Assembly (NCBI RefSeq): GCF_000223985.1
Contig: NZ_AFWV01000002.1
Coordinates: forward strand, 258,501-322,500
Direction of reading: 5' to 3'
Source of the DNA: Thiocapsa marina 5811
GTDB taxonomy: Bacteria > Pseudomonadota > Gammaproteobacteria > Chromatiales > Chromatiaceae
Length of the DNA: 64,000 nucleotides
Below the pieces are notes generated by a model that did not search any database, had not been told where the DNA came from, and saw nothing but the letters and a program-made list of their open reading frames with translations. Position 1 is the first letter of the stretch. Each line of letters starts with the position of its first letter. The translations under genes were made by a program, and so were the position numbers. This document shows positions 54,808 to 63,327 of this stretch, piece after piece.

Positions 54808-55097
54808 GGGAACGATCGTGATGTCGAGGGGTTGATCGAAGGGCTTATTTGAACCGCAAAGGCGCGAAGGGCGCAAAGGCTTTGAATCTGTCGGGTGATC
54901 GCGCGTCGGGCGGGAATCGTACTCCTGACGCAAGCGCGGATCGGAGACCGCTCGCAGCTCGCACAAGAGGAAGCCGGGCGATGGCCCGGCTTGTTTCACG
55001 ATCGACCTAAACCGCGTTCAGAGCGAGATGCTCAACTTCGAACGAGCTCGACGTTTGATGCATCGATGGCCCATAGCGGGGACGCTCCGCCTTCGAA
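54808..55097. other. Intergenic region with stem-loop and repeat
   Basis: About 290 bp. AAGCCGGGC (54970s) and GCCCGGCTT form a stem around GATG near 54970-54991. It is followed by repeat copy 7 at 55007-55088. A short GAACCGCAAAGGCGCGAAGG-type stretch lies near 54851-54870. No gene. Confidence 0.45.
55007..55088. repeat. Dispersed TAAACCGCG-type repeat, copy 7 (one half only)
   Basis: CTAAACCGCGTTCAGAGCGAG is followed by CTTCGAACGAGCTCGACGTT and CATAGCGGGGACGC, corresponding to one half of copy 4 in the same orientation. The closing CGCGGTTTA is lost. Confidence 0.7.
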
Positions 55098-55571
55098 TCA
55101 GGCGGCGGCTTGGGTCTTTTGGGCCTCGCCCTCGAGATACCGGCCCGTCTCGCCGCGGATCTCGATCTTGCGGGGCTTCATCGCCTCGGGGATCTCGCGA
55201 CGCAGGTCGACATGCAGGAGGCCGTTTTCGAGTCGTGCATCCAGGACCCGCACATAGTCGGCGAGCTGGAACTTGCGCTCGAAGTTGCGGTTGGCGATCC
55301 CCCGATAGAGGAACTTGGCTTGACCCTTGTCCTCGTCATCCGGCCGCGCACCCGAGACGGTCAGGATGTTCTCCTTGACCTCGAGGGTGAGATCCTTCTC
55401 GGTGAAACCGGCGACCGCCATGGTGATGCGGTAGTCGTTCTCGCCGCTGGCCTCGATGTTATAGGGAGGGTAGCCGCCGGGCTCGGAGCGGTAGGCCGTC
55501 TCCAACGCGGACGACATCCGATCGAAGCCGATCATGGAGCGGAAAAGTGGTGAAAAGTCGATGTTTGTCAT
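55098..55571 (-). CDS. Small heat-shock protein Hsp20/IbpA family
   Basis: 157 residues from ATG 55571, chosen because GAGG lies 8 nt upstream; an ATG two codons earlier is too close to it. The alpha-crystallin domain spans about 40-135 (YNIEASGENDYRITMAVAGF, VKENILTVSG, LLHVDLRREIPEAMKPRKI). The C-terminal region RKIEIRGE contains the IxI-like motif. It is an ATP-independent holdase. It has its own well-formed promoter. Confidence 0.93.
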   Translation of the reverse strand: MTNIDFSPLFRSMIGFDRMSSALETAYRSEPGGYPPYNIEASGENDYRITMAVAGFTEKDLTLEVKENILTVSGARPDDEDKGQAKFLYRGIANRNFERKFQLADYVRVLDARLENGLLHVDLRREIPEAMKPRKIEIRGETGRYLEGEAQKTQAAA

Positions 55572-55659
55572 TGACATATCCTCGATTGAGCAATATGGAA
55601 GTTGCGCGTTCTTGCGAACCGCGGTTTCTGCAGACCTCTTGCGAGCGCCTGCGTTATGT

Positions 55660-55688
55660 AAAGTAGAATCCGTCGTAGCCGATGTCAA
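55660..55688 (-). promoter_or_regulatory. Sigma-70-type promoter of the hsp20 gene
   Basis: On the minus strand TTGACA (55683-55688, a perfect -35) is spaced by 17 bp from TACTTT (55660-55665). The leader to ATG 55571 would be about 80 nt. CTTGACA also resembles the heat-shock -35 box, but no matching CCCAT-type -10 was seen. Confidence 0.5.
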
Positions 55689-55764
55689 GAGGTGCCGTGA
55701 AAAATATTATGTCAATTTGTTTTGCAGGTGCCGCACGCTCCGAGCGTCGGCTAAAAGAGACCCT

Positions 55765-56154
55765 ATGAAACTCCTTGATCAGTGCCCGTGCGGCGCCGCT
55801 GCGCAGTATCCGGCCTGTTGCGGGCGTTATCTGGACGCCGATCTGCTTGCGGATACCGCCGAGGCGCTCATGCGCTCGCGCTATGTCGCGTACGTCCGGG
55901 GACGCACGGATTATCTGTTGCGCACCTGGCATCCTTCCACGCGGCCGCCGATGCTCGATCTCGAGGGCAGCGAGCCGGTGCGCTGGCTTGGCCTGCAGGT
56001 GCGTCGTGTCGAGGCCGGCGGTGCGGATGACCGGCACGGGATCGTCGAGTTCGTGGCCCGCTACAAGGTCGGCGGCCGCGCACATCGTCTCCATGAAACC
56101 AGCCGGTTCGCGCGCGAGGAGGGTCGGTGGTTCTATGTGGATGCGATGGTCTGA
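55765..56154 (+). CDS. YchJ-family SEC-C motif protein
   Basis: 129 residues from ATG 55765, with AAGAGA upstream. The N-terminal SEC-C zinc motif (CPCGAAAQYPACCGRYL) and the YchJ pattern ALMRSRYVAYVRGRTDYLLRTWHPSTRP are clear. The C-terminal half is NTF2-like. Function in the cell is unknown. The frame is open back to 55534, but the real protein begins at the conserved motif. Confidence 0.85.
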   Translation: MKLLDQCPCGAAAQYPACCGRYLDADLLADTAEALMRSRYVAYVRGRTDYLLRTWHPSTRPPMLDLEGSEPVRWLGLQVRRVEAGGADDRHGIVEFVARYKVGGRAHRLHETSRFAREEGRWFYVDAMV

Positions 56155-56181
56155 GTTTCGATGCCGGCGTCCGGTCGTTGC

Positions 56182-57033
56182 TCAGGCGCCGTTGGCCGAC
56201 GCCCCGAAGATCTCTGATTCCGAGGTGGCGCCGATCGCCAGTTGCAGCCATCGGCGTAATTGGTCGGGATCGACGCACTCCCGAACCGCTGTATGTTGCT
56301 CGGGGCCGATGCTCAAGGCCCGCTGATCCAGGATCAGGACGAGTGCGTCGCGCAAGGCTGCCAGCTCGCCCTCGTGACGTCCCTCGGCTTTGCCCTCTGC
56401 CTTGCCTTCCAGCTTGCCTTCTATCTTTCCGTCGTTGCGTACCTGCTCCAGATCACGGTAACCCTTGCGTTGCAAGAGATTCCGTAAGGTCACCTCATGC
56501 GCGGCGTCGCGGTCGAAGAGGGCCGCGACCGGCACGGGATTGCGCAGGATGCCGGGGGCTGCAAGCACCTCGCCGGGATAGGCGAGTTGCATCGCGCCCT
56601 CGGGTGAATGGATCTCGACGCGGTGCGGGCCGATCAGCCGCACGACCCAGATCAGGCGCGTTCCGGCGGCCAGTAGGTCGGCGATCTTGGCCGTCAACTC
56701 CGCTTCGTCTTGGCCGGTGTCCGCATACTCGACCGCCAACGGCGGTGCCGTGCCCTTCAGCCAGCCCGGCGCGTCGGTGACATTGCCTACCGCGACATCC
56801 GGCGCGCGTAGGGTGTCGGGCGTCAGTGCGAAGCCGGTGTCGATACCGGCGGATTCGACGTCGGGATCGGTGTCGAGGATGGTGGCGCCGATCAGATTGG
56901 CCCGCGAGCCGCGTCCCCCGACAGGCAGGCATTCGATGGGGTGTCCCCCCGAGAGCTCGTAGGGGTCGCCGGGCTTGAGCTGATCCGTCCGGAAGGGGCC
57001 GGGGAGGTTGAAACCGGCAAGCTTTCTGGTCAT
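56182..57033 (-). CDS. Uma2-family (DUF820) putative restriction endonuclease-like protein
   Basis: 283 residues from ATG 57033. It has the PD-(D/E)xK-like core of the Uma2 family: HPIECLPVGGRGSRANLIG, then APDVAVGN, LAVEYADTG and KIADLLAAGTRLIWVV. The C-terminal part carries an EGK/EGR repeat (GKIEGKLEGKAEGKAEGRHEG) and then a helical tail. Such proteins are abundant in cyanobacteria and some purple bacteria, with no settled function. The active-site pattern deviates, so activity is uncertain. Confidence 0.7.
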   Translation of the reverse strand: MTRKLAGFNLPGPFRTDQLKPGDPYELSGGHPIECLPVGGRGSRANLIGATILDTDPDVESAGIDTGFALTPDTLRAPDVAVGNVTDAPGWLKGTAPPLAVEYADTGQDEAELTAKIADLLAAGTRLIWVVRLIGPHRVEIHSPEGAMQLAYPGEVLAAPGILRNPVPVAALFDRDAAHEVTLRNLLQRKGYRDLEQVRNDGKIEGKLEGKAEGKAEGRHEGELAALRDALVLILDQRALSIGPEQHTAVRECVDPDQLRRWLQLAIGATSESEIFGASANGA

Positions 57034-57283
57034 GGCGCGCGACTCCGTCAATGAGGATGTGCGATTTGCGTGTCGAGGGTCGAGGGTCGAGGTCGTGCCG
57101 GTTTGCCGGAGCCGATGCTTCCGGAAGTGAACAGGGTCGGGGCGATGCGTCTCGGCGTCTACTGTCCGGGTCGCCCGGCGCGATCGACCGAGCCGCACGG
57201 CCATAAGTCCCCGTCACCATGTTCTATACTGCCATGAGGCAGCACGATGTCCAGCCCGATGCTCAAGCCCGCGGGAGGTGTCG

Positions 57284-59116
57284 ATGAACGTGTCCGCAAC
57301 CGTCACGGTCGAGGGGTTCGTGGCGGAGTCGCTTGCAACCCATGGCCGAGATCCGCGGCACCTGCTCCAGCATCTGATCCGCGTCCAGCAGCGTTTTTCC
57401 TATGTGCCCGACGCGGCCGTCGAGGCATTGTCCGCGGCATTGGATGTCACGCGCACCCAGGTGCGCGCCGCCATCGCCTTCTACGCCTTCCTGCACGACC
57501 GTCCTCGCGGCGCCTTCGAGATCCGTTTCAGCGACAATATCACCGACCGGATGCTGGGCAGCCGGCGTCTGATTCGTCTGTTGATCGAGCGTCTCGGCTT
57601 GGCGGGTCTACCGGCGTGGGGCCGCGACCTGGTCCGCGCGGACGGGCGCGTGAGCGTCGGTCTTGCCTCCTGTACCGGGATGTGCGACCAAGGCCCCGCA
57701 CTCCTGGTCAACGGCCAAGCCGTGACCAACCTGGATGCGCAGCGGGTCGATCGGATCGCGGATCTGGTGCAGGAGGACACCCCGCTCGAGCGTTGGCCGG
57801 GCGAGTTCTTCCGAGTCGAGAACAACATCCGTCGGCGCGGATTGCTCCTGGGTAATCCCGCGACCGACGGCGCCGCCGTGCGTCGACTACTCGATGCGGG
57901 TGCGGAGGCGGCGCTCGCCGAGGTCGAGCGCTCGGGGCTGCGCGGACGCGGCGGGGCGGGTTTCACGACCGCACTCAAATGGCGCTTTTGCCGCGAGGCT
58001 CCGGGGACCGATCGCTACGTGGTCTGCAACGCGGACGAGGGCGAGCCCGGTACCTTCAAGGATCGCGTCCTGCTGACCGACTACACGGACCTGGTCATCG
58101 AGGGCATGACGGTCTGCGCCGGGGTCATCGGTGCCCGTCGGGGCTTCCTCTATCTGCGTGGCGAGTATCGTTACCTTTTGCCGCATCTCGAGTCGGTCCT
58201 CCAGCGCCGCCGCGCCGAAGGTCTGCTCGGCACGCGCATCCTCGGTGCGGACGGCTTCGACTTCGACATCGAGATTCACCTGGGTGCCGGCGCCTACATC
58301 TGCGGCGAGGAGTCCGCTCTGATCGAGTCGCTCGAGGGCAAGCGCGGTGTGACGCGCAAGCGCCCGCCCTTCCCGGTGACCAGCGGCTTCGACGATCAGC
58401 CCACCGTGGTGAACAACGTCGAGACCTTCCTCGCCGCCGCGCGGGTGGTCCAGTGGGGCGGCTATTGGCTCCGCGGCGAAGGCACCGATCAGTCCGCCGG
58501 CAGCAAGATCCTTTCGGTCAGCGGCGATTGCGCGCGCCCCGGTATCTACGAGTATCCGTTCGGCACGCCCGTCCATCAGGTCCTCGCCGATTGCGGTGCG
58601 GAGAATACCCAAGCGGTTCAGATCTCGGGTGCCGCGGGTGCGACCCTGTCTCCGGCCGACTTCGATCGCATCATCGCCTTCGAGGACCTGCCGACCGCCG
58701 GCTCCTTCATGATCTTCGATCACAGCCGCGACCTGCTCGACATGGTCCGCAACTTCGCGGCCTTCTTCGCGCACGAGAGCTGTGGTTTCTGCACCCCCTG
58801 TCGGGTCGGCGGGGCGCTCCTGCGTAACCTGGTCGAGAAGGTGGCCGCGGGCCAGGGCTCGGAATACGACCTGAGCGAGATGCGCCGGATCGGCACAGTG
58901 ATGCGCCGCGCGAGCTACTGCGGTTTGGGTCATACGGCGCCCAACCATGTGCTCAACACGCTCGACAAATTCCCGCTGATCTACGGTCGGCGCCTGGCGC
59001 GCGCGTCACACACCCCGTCCTTCGATCTGGACGCGGCGCTGTCGCAGGCCCGCGCACTCACGGGTCGGGACGACATCGGGGCCCACATCGAAGACGGCTC
59101 GGAGGTGAGCGCATGA
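57284..59116 (+). CDS. hoxF: Hydrogenase diaphorase subunit HoxF (NuoE-NuoF fusion type)
   Basis: 610 residues from ATG 57284, with GGGAGG five bases upstream. Residues about 1-165 resemble NuoE, but only the second cysteine pair (SCTGMCDQGP) is visible; the first CxxxxC pair is absent. The NuoF part has the FMN site RGRGGAGFTTALKW, NAD site CNADEGEPGTFKDR and GAGAYICGEESALIESLEG, and the [4Fe-4S] motif ESCGFCTPCRVG with a later Cys. It oxidises or reduces NAD(H) in the cytoplasmic [NiFe] hydrogenase. First gene of hoxFUY-H. No separate hoxE is present, as in the Hox2 type. Confidence 0.93.
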   Translation: MNVSATVTVEGFVAESLATHGRDPRHLLQHLIRVQQRFSYVPDAAVEALSAALDVTRTQVRAAIAFYAFLHDRPRGAFEIRFSDNITDRMLGSRRLIRLLIERLGLAGLPAWGRDLVRADGRVSVGLASCTGMCDQGPALLVNGQAVTNLDAQRVDRIADLVQEDTPLERWPGEFFRVENNIRRRGLLLGNPATDGAAVRRLLDAGAEAALAEVERSGLRGRGGAGFTTALKWRFCREAPGTDRYVVCNADEGEPGTFKDRVLLTDYTDLVIEGMTVCAGVIGARRGFLYLRGEYRYLLPHLESVLQRRRAEGLLGTRILGADGFDFDIEIHLGAGAYICGEESALIESLEGKRGVTRKRPPFPVTSGFDDQPTVVNNVETFLAAARVVQWGGYWLRGEGTDQSAGSKILSVSGDCARPGIYEYPFGTPVHQVLADCGAENTQAVQISGAAGATLSPADFDRIIAFEDLPTAGSFMIFDHSRDLLDMVRNFAAFFAHESCGFCTPCRVGGALLRNLVEKVAAGQGSEYDLSEMRRIGTVMRRASYCGLGHTAPNHVLNTLDKFPLIYGRRLARASHTPSFDLDAALSQARALTGRDDIGAHIEDGSEVSA

Positions 59117-59832
59117 GCAAGACCTTCAAGCTCGACGGTCGCGAGATCCCGTTCGAGACCGGCCAGACCATCATGGATGCGGCGCTCGCCGCCGGGGTCT
59201 ATATCCCGCACCTGTGCCATAACCCGGAGTTTGCGCCGCACGGCAGTTGCCGTGTCTGCGTGGTCGACATCGGCGGTCGTCAGGTCTCGGCCTGCACCGC
59301 CGCGGCGAGCGAAGGCCTGGAGGTCGACAACAGCTCCGAGGCGATTGGGGAGACGCGCCGGGCCATCCTGCAGATGCTTTTCGTGGAGGGCAACCACGTC
59401 TGCCCGGCCTGCGAGAAGAGCGGGGCCTGTCAGCTCCAAGCGGTCGCCTACTACACCGGGATGCTCGCACCGCACTTCACCCACTTCTTCCCGCGCCGAT
59501 CGGTCGATGCCTCGCACCCGGACGTCGTCATCGACTTCAACCGCTGTATTCTCTGCGAGCTGTGCGTGCGGGCCAGCCGCGATCACGACGGCAAGCGTGT
59601 CTTCGCCATCAGCGGGCGAGGTCTCGAGAGCCATCTGGTGATCGACTCGCCGAGCGGTCTGCTGGGCGATTCCAGCTTTGCCGCGACCGACAAGGCGGCC
59701 CATGTCTGTCCCACCGGCGCCATCCTGCCGAAGGGTCGCGGCTACGAGACCCCGATCGGCGAGCGTCTCTACGACCGCGAGCCCATCAGCATCGTCGGCG
59801 ACGTGCGCGCTCAAGAGGAGGAGGTGCTCTGA
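59113..59832 (+). CDS. hoxU: Hydrogenase diaphorase subunit HoxU
   Basis: 239 residues, overlapping hoxF by 4 nt. N-terminal [2Fe-2S] domain (CHNPEFAPHGSCRVC then SAC). The His-ligated cluster site is HVCPACEKSGACQ. The ferredoxin-like cysteines are CILCELC and VCPTGA. It passes electrons between HoxF and the hydrogenase module, matching the N-terminal part of NuoG. Confidence 0.94.
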   Translation: MSKTFKLDGREIPFETGQTIMDAALAAGVYIPHLCHNPEFAPHGSCRVCVVDIGGRQVSACTAAASEGLEVDNSSEAIGETRRAILQMLFVEGNHVCPACEKSGACQLQAVAYYTGMLAPHFTHFFPRRSVDASHPDVVIDFNRCILCELCVRASRDHDGKRVFAISGRGLESHLVIDSPSGLLGDSSFAATDKAAHVCPTGAILPKGRGYETPIGERLYDREPISIVGDVRAQEEEVL

Positions 59833-60371
59833 TGGCCGCAAAGCCCCGTGTCGCGACCGCCTCGCTCTGCGGCTGCTTCGGCTGCCATATGTCCCTTTTG
59901 GATATCGACGAGCGCATCCTGCAGCTGGTCGATCTGGTGACCTTCGACCGCACCCCCTTGACCGACATCAAGACACTCGGCGACTGCGATCTGGGTCTGA
60001 TCGAGGGCGGGGTCGCCAACGCCGAGAATGTCGAGGTGTTGCGCGAGTTCCGGCGTCGCTGCAAGACCCTGGTCGCCGTCGGCGCCTGCGCGGTCAACGG
60101 CGGGATCCCGGCGATGCGCAACCAGTTCAGTCTCGCCGAGTGCCTGCGCGAGTCCTACTGCGACGGCGTCGGGGTGCACAATCCGGGCATCCCGAACGAC
60201 CCCGAGATCCCGCTGCTGCTCAATCAGGTGCATCCGATCCACGAGGTGGTTGCGATCGACTACTTCTTGCCCGGATGCCCGCCCTCGGCCGATGCCATCT
60301 GGACCTTTCTGACCGAGTTGTTGGAGGGCAGGCCGATCGCGTTTCCTTATACGCAGGTTCATTTTGATTAA
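59832..60371 (+). CDS. hoxY: [NiFe] hydrogenase small subunit HoxY
   Basis: 179 residues; the start shares one base with the hoxU stop (TGATG). Proximal [4Fe-4S] cluster ligands appear in CGCFGCHMS, VGACAVNGG and LPGCPPS. There is no signal peptide, as expected for the soluble group 3d enzyme. Its TAA stop is the first three bases of a dispersed repeat (TAAACCGCG), which separates it from hoxH. Confidence 0.95.
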   Translation: MAAKPRVATASLCGCFGCHMSLLDIDERILQLVDLVTFDRTPLTDIKTLGDCDLGLIEGGVANAENVEVLREFRRRCKTLVAVGACAVNGGIPAMRNQFSLAECLRESYCDGVGVHNPGIPNDPEIPLLLNQVHPIHEVVAIDYFLPGCPPSADAIWTFLTELLEGRPIAFPYTQVHFD

Positions 60372-60560
60372 ACCGCGCACTGCGCGGTATGCGACTTTTT
60401 TGGATGGGATCGGCCCCGGCAGACTGGACGAGCGTTGGAGTCGGCGCGGTTTAAGACATTGAGAAATGATTCATTGTGAACCGCGTTCCAGCGAAGGGTT
60501 GTGGATGCACGAAAGGTCGAGATCACTCGAAAACGAGCATCTCGCTCTGGAAGCGGTTCA
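60369..60560. repeat. Dispersed TAAACCGCG-ended repeat, copy 8, between hoxY and hoxH
   Basis: It starts TAAACCGCGCACTGCGCGG, contains GGATGGGATCGGCCCCGG and a mid TAA-type junction GGCGCGGTTTAAG, then GAACCGCGTTCCAGCG and GGTTGTGGATGCACG. It ends CTGGAAGCGGTTCA. The same two-half layout as 24021-24213. Confidence 0.82.
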
Positions 60561-60593
60561 GAGGGTGAGGTCCGGGGTCCAGTAACCTCAATG

Positions 60594-60628
60594 CCGAACC
60601 CCGAACCCCGAACCCCGAACCCCGAACC
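60594..60628. repeat. Heptanucleotide tandem repeat (CCGAACC x5)
   Basis: Five perfect CCGAACC units end 17 bp before the hoxH ATG. They sit upstream of the ribosome site (GAGG) and outside any coding frame. Confidence 0.85.
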
Positions 60629-60645
60629 CGCCCGAGGTTTCGACC

Positions 60646-62130
60646 ATGAGCACGAATCTGGAGACCGCCCGGCACCCCGAGACCCTCAAGCGGGTTTGTA
60701 TCGAGCCGCTGACACGTGTCGAGGGACATGGAAAGGTGACCCTTTTTCTCGACGAGGACAACCACGTCAAGCAGGCGCGGCTGCATATCGTCGAGTTTCG
60801 GGGCTTCGAAAAATTCATCCAGGGCCGGCCCTATTGGGAGCTGCCGGTGCTGGTGCAGCGTCTGTGCGGGATCTGTCCGGTCAGCCACCATCTGGCCGCG
60901 GCCAAGGCGTGCGATCGGCTGGTCGGCGTGGATCGGCTGACGCCGACGGCCGAGAAGGTGCGCCGCCTGATGCATTTAGGGCAGGTGCTCCAATCCCATG
61001 CGCTGCATTTCTTCCATCTGTCCTCGCCCGATCTGTTGTTCGGCATCGACGACGCGGTGGCCCACCGCAACATCGTCGGCGTGATTCGGGATCATCCCGA
61101 GATCGCGATGCAGGGCGTGCTGCTGCGCAAATTCGGCCAAGAGGTCATTCGCGTGACCTCGGGCAAACGGGTCCATGGCACCGGCGCGTTGCCGGGCGGG
61201 GTCAACAAGAACGTGAGCCTCGAAGAGCGCGATCTGCTCCTGGCCGAGATCGACCGCGTTGTCGACTGGGCCGAGAAGGGGGTTCAGCTCATCAAGCGCA
61301 TCATCCTGACGCGCCCGGACTTTCACTATCGTTTCGCGAACGTGGATGCCAACACGCTGAGCCTGGTCGCGCCGGACGGCGGCTTCGAGCTCTATGACGG
61401 GGGGCTACGCGCACGGGATCCGCAAGGCGAGACGATCTTCGATCATGCGGACGACCAGGGTTACGCGGAGCTGCTCCACGAGGAGATCAAGCCCTGGAGC
61501 TACATGAAGTTTCCCTTCATCGTGGCACTTGGACCCGAGAAGGGCTGGTATCGGGTCGGCCCGCTCGCGCGCGTCAACAACTGCGAGCGTTTCCACACGC
61601 CGCTCGCCGAGCAGGAGCGTCAGGACTTCGCGGCCGCCGGCGAGGGTCGCCCGCTGCAGGCGGCGCTGACGACGCACTGGGCGCGGATGATCGAGTTGCT
61701 GCACTGCGCCGAGGCGATCCGCGAGCTGCTCGCCGATCCCGACCTGCAGGGCACCGACCTGCGCCGCGAGGGTGCGATGCAAACCACCGGAATCGGCGTG
61801 CTGGAGGCCCCGCGCGGGACGCTCTTCCACCACTACGAGATCGATTCCGACGGGCTGGTGACCCGCGCCAACCTCATCGTGTCCACCACCAACAACAATC
61901 AGGCGATGAACGCGTCCATCCGCCGCGTTGCCGCCGACGATCTCGACGGACATGCGCTCACCGAGCCCTTGCTCAACCGCATCGAGGTCGCGATCCGGGC
62001 CTACGACCCCTGTTTGTCCTGCGCGACCCATGCGCTCGGGAAGATGCCCTTGGAGCTCGAGCTGCTCGACGCCGAAGGGCGGCGTGTCGGTCGGCTGGTG
62101 CGGCACGCCGACGGCTCGGTCGCTGCCTGA
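60646..62130 (+). CDS. hoxH: [NiFe] hydrogenase large subunit HoxH
   Basis: 494 residues. The Ni-Fe ligands are in RLCGICPVSHH (N-terminal) and DPCLSCATHALG (C-terminal). A terminal extension of about 30 residues follows DPCLSCATH, expected to be cleaved by a HoxW-type endopeptidase after nickel insertion. No hoxW is in the window. GAGG precedes the ATG. It is separated from hoxFUY by a 274-bp gap with a dispersed repeat and a heptamer array. Confidence 0.95.
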   Translation: MSTNLETARHPETLKRVCIEPLTRVEGHGKVTLFLDEDNHVKQARLHIVEFRGFEKFIQGRPYWELPVLVQRLCGICPVSHHLAAAKACDRLVGVDRLTPTAEKVRRLMHLGQVLQSHALHFFHLSSPDLLFGIDDAVAHRNIVGVIRDHPEIAMQGVLLRKFGQEVIRVTSGKRVHGTGALPGGVNKNVSLEERDLLLAEIDRVVDWAEKGVQLIKRIILTRPDFHYRFANVDANTLSLVAPDGGFELYDGGLRARDPQGETIFDHADDQGYAELLHEEIKPWSYMKFPFIVALGPEKGWYRVGPLARVNNCERFHTPLAEQERQDFAAAGEGRPLQAALTTHWARMIELLHCAEAIRELLADPDLQGTDLRREGAMQTTGIGVLEAPRGTLFHHYEIDSDGLVTRANLIVSTTNNNQAMNASIRRVAADDLDGHALTEPLLNRIEVAIRAYDPCLSCATHALGKMPLELELLDAEGRRVGRLVRHADGSVAA

Positions 62131-62434
62131 TGCCTGAGCGCAAGGGTGGACAAGCGCTGTAGGGTGGACAAGCGCAGCGCAGTCCACCAGCGTCGGCGCG
62201 GGGTTCGGTGGACTTCGCTGCGCTCGTCCACCCTACGGCTTGGCCACGGCAGGTTTCAGGTTTCATGATCAAGGCCACGCGCAAGTCCCGCGATCGGTCC
62301 GGCGTTGCACGGCGCCTCGCGCGGTGCGGCATCGCCGACGACCCCGAGGGACAGCCGTCGGCCGGCCCTTGCGAGACGCTCGCCCTCGGTGCATGCTCCG
62401 CGCCCATCAACGCACACACCCGGAGCAAGCAGGC
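62131..62434. other. Intergenic region with a palindromic repeat
   Basis: About 300 bp between hoxH and the ParA-like gene, holding the GTAGGGTGG-type repeat (62159-62236) and a partial copy just before it. No gene or terminator with a T tract was recognised. Confidence 0.5.
62159..62236. repeat. Palindromic intergenic repeat (GTAGGGTGGACAAGCG type), copy 2
   Basis: GTAGGGTGGACAAGCGCAGC at one end pairs with GCTGCGCTCGTCCACCCTAC at the other, with an internal GTCCACC/GGTGGAC pair. A truncated AAGGGTGGACAAGCGC copy precedes it at about 62142. Same family as 35998-36064. Confidence 0.8.
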
Positions 62435-63193
62435 ATGAGCAAGATCCATTTCATCGGCGGGGAGAAGGGCGGGGTCGGCAAGTCGGTGCTGGCCCGCCTG
62501 CTCGCGCAGCATCATATCGACAACAACCAACCCTTTACGGTCTTCGACACCGACCAATCCCACGGGGCCATGCTGCGCTTCTACGGCGACTACTCCAGAG
62601 CCGTCTTGCTCGACGCCTTCGAGGATGCCGATCAGTTGATGGAGGCGGCGCTTGCGGCACAGCAGAATGTGTTGGTGGACCTGGCGGCCCAGACCTCGGC
62701 ACCCTTGTTCCGCTGGATCGATCAGAATGACTTCCTGGCGCTCGCCGCCGACGAAGGGGTCGGAGTGGTCTTCTGGCATGTCATGGACGACGGCGCCGAC
62801 GGCATCGGTCTGCTCCAGCGACTCGTCGACCGCTACGGTGACGCGGCTGCCTATGTCGTGGTCCAGAACTATGGTCGAGGGAAGGACTTTTCCGCGTTCC
62901 GGAGCTCTCCGGCGCGAGCGGCTGCCGAGGCCGTCGGCGCCCGTTTCATCGAGCTCCCCGAGCTGCATGCGGCCACGATGCGCAAGGTCGACCATCTGGC
63001 GGCGAGCTTCTGGGCCGCCGGCCAAAGCCGACCGGGCGGGCTGGGCTTGATGGATCGTCAGCGCCTCAAGGTCTGGATGCGCAAGGCCAACGAGCAGATC
63101 GCCTCCTTGGGTCCGGTCCTCGCCGTGCAGTCTCCGGTCGAGCCGGTCCAGGCGTGGCTGACCGGAGCGGCCGACGAGACGTCGCCCGGCTGA
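62435..63193 (+). CDS. ParA/MinD-like P-loop ATPase of unknown role
   Basis: 252 residues from ATG 62435. A deviant Walker A (GGEKGGVGKS) near the N-terminus and FDTDQSHG mark the ParA/SIMIBI class. The rest is diverged from plasmid ParA and chromosome-partition proteins, and there is no parB neighbour. Closest in style to mobilisation-associated or orphan ParA-like ATPases. Function not inferable. Confidence 0.75.
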   Translation: MSKIHFIGGEKGGVGKSVLARLLAQHHIDNNQPFTVFDTDQSHGAMLRFYGDYSRAVLLDAFEDADQLMEAALAAQQNVLVDLAAQTSAPLFRWIDQNDFLALAADEGVGVVFWHVMDDGADGIGLLQRLVDRYGDAAAYVVVQNYGRGKDFSAFRSSPARAAAEAVGARFIELPELHAATMRKVDHLAASFWAAGQSRPGGLGLMDRQRLKVWMRKANEQIASLGPVLAVQSPVEPVQAWLTGAADETSPG

Positions 63194-63327
63194 GCGCACA
63201 TACGAGGCGACCGCCGGAGCGATCATCGCCCGGAATCAGGAGGGGCTCGGGCCTGCGTCTGGCATCGAAACTACCCTAAGAAGCGCTAGTAACGGTATCA
63301 TGAGGAGCCAAAATTTCGGAGAGAGTC

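Noticed and set aside
57225-57230. TATACT as a -10 of a hox promoter
   Set aside because: No -35 hexamer at suitable spacing was found and hydrogenase promoters may use other sigma factors, so it is not listed.
60594-60628. CCGAACC array as a CRISPR or coding repeat
   Set aside because: Units are 7 bp without spacers and lie outside any gene, so it is a simple tandem repeat.
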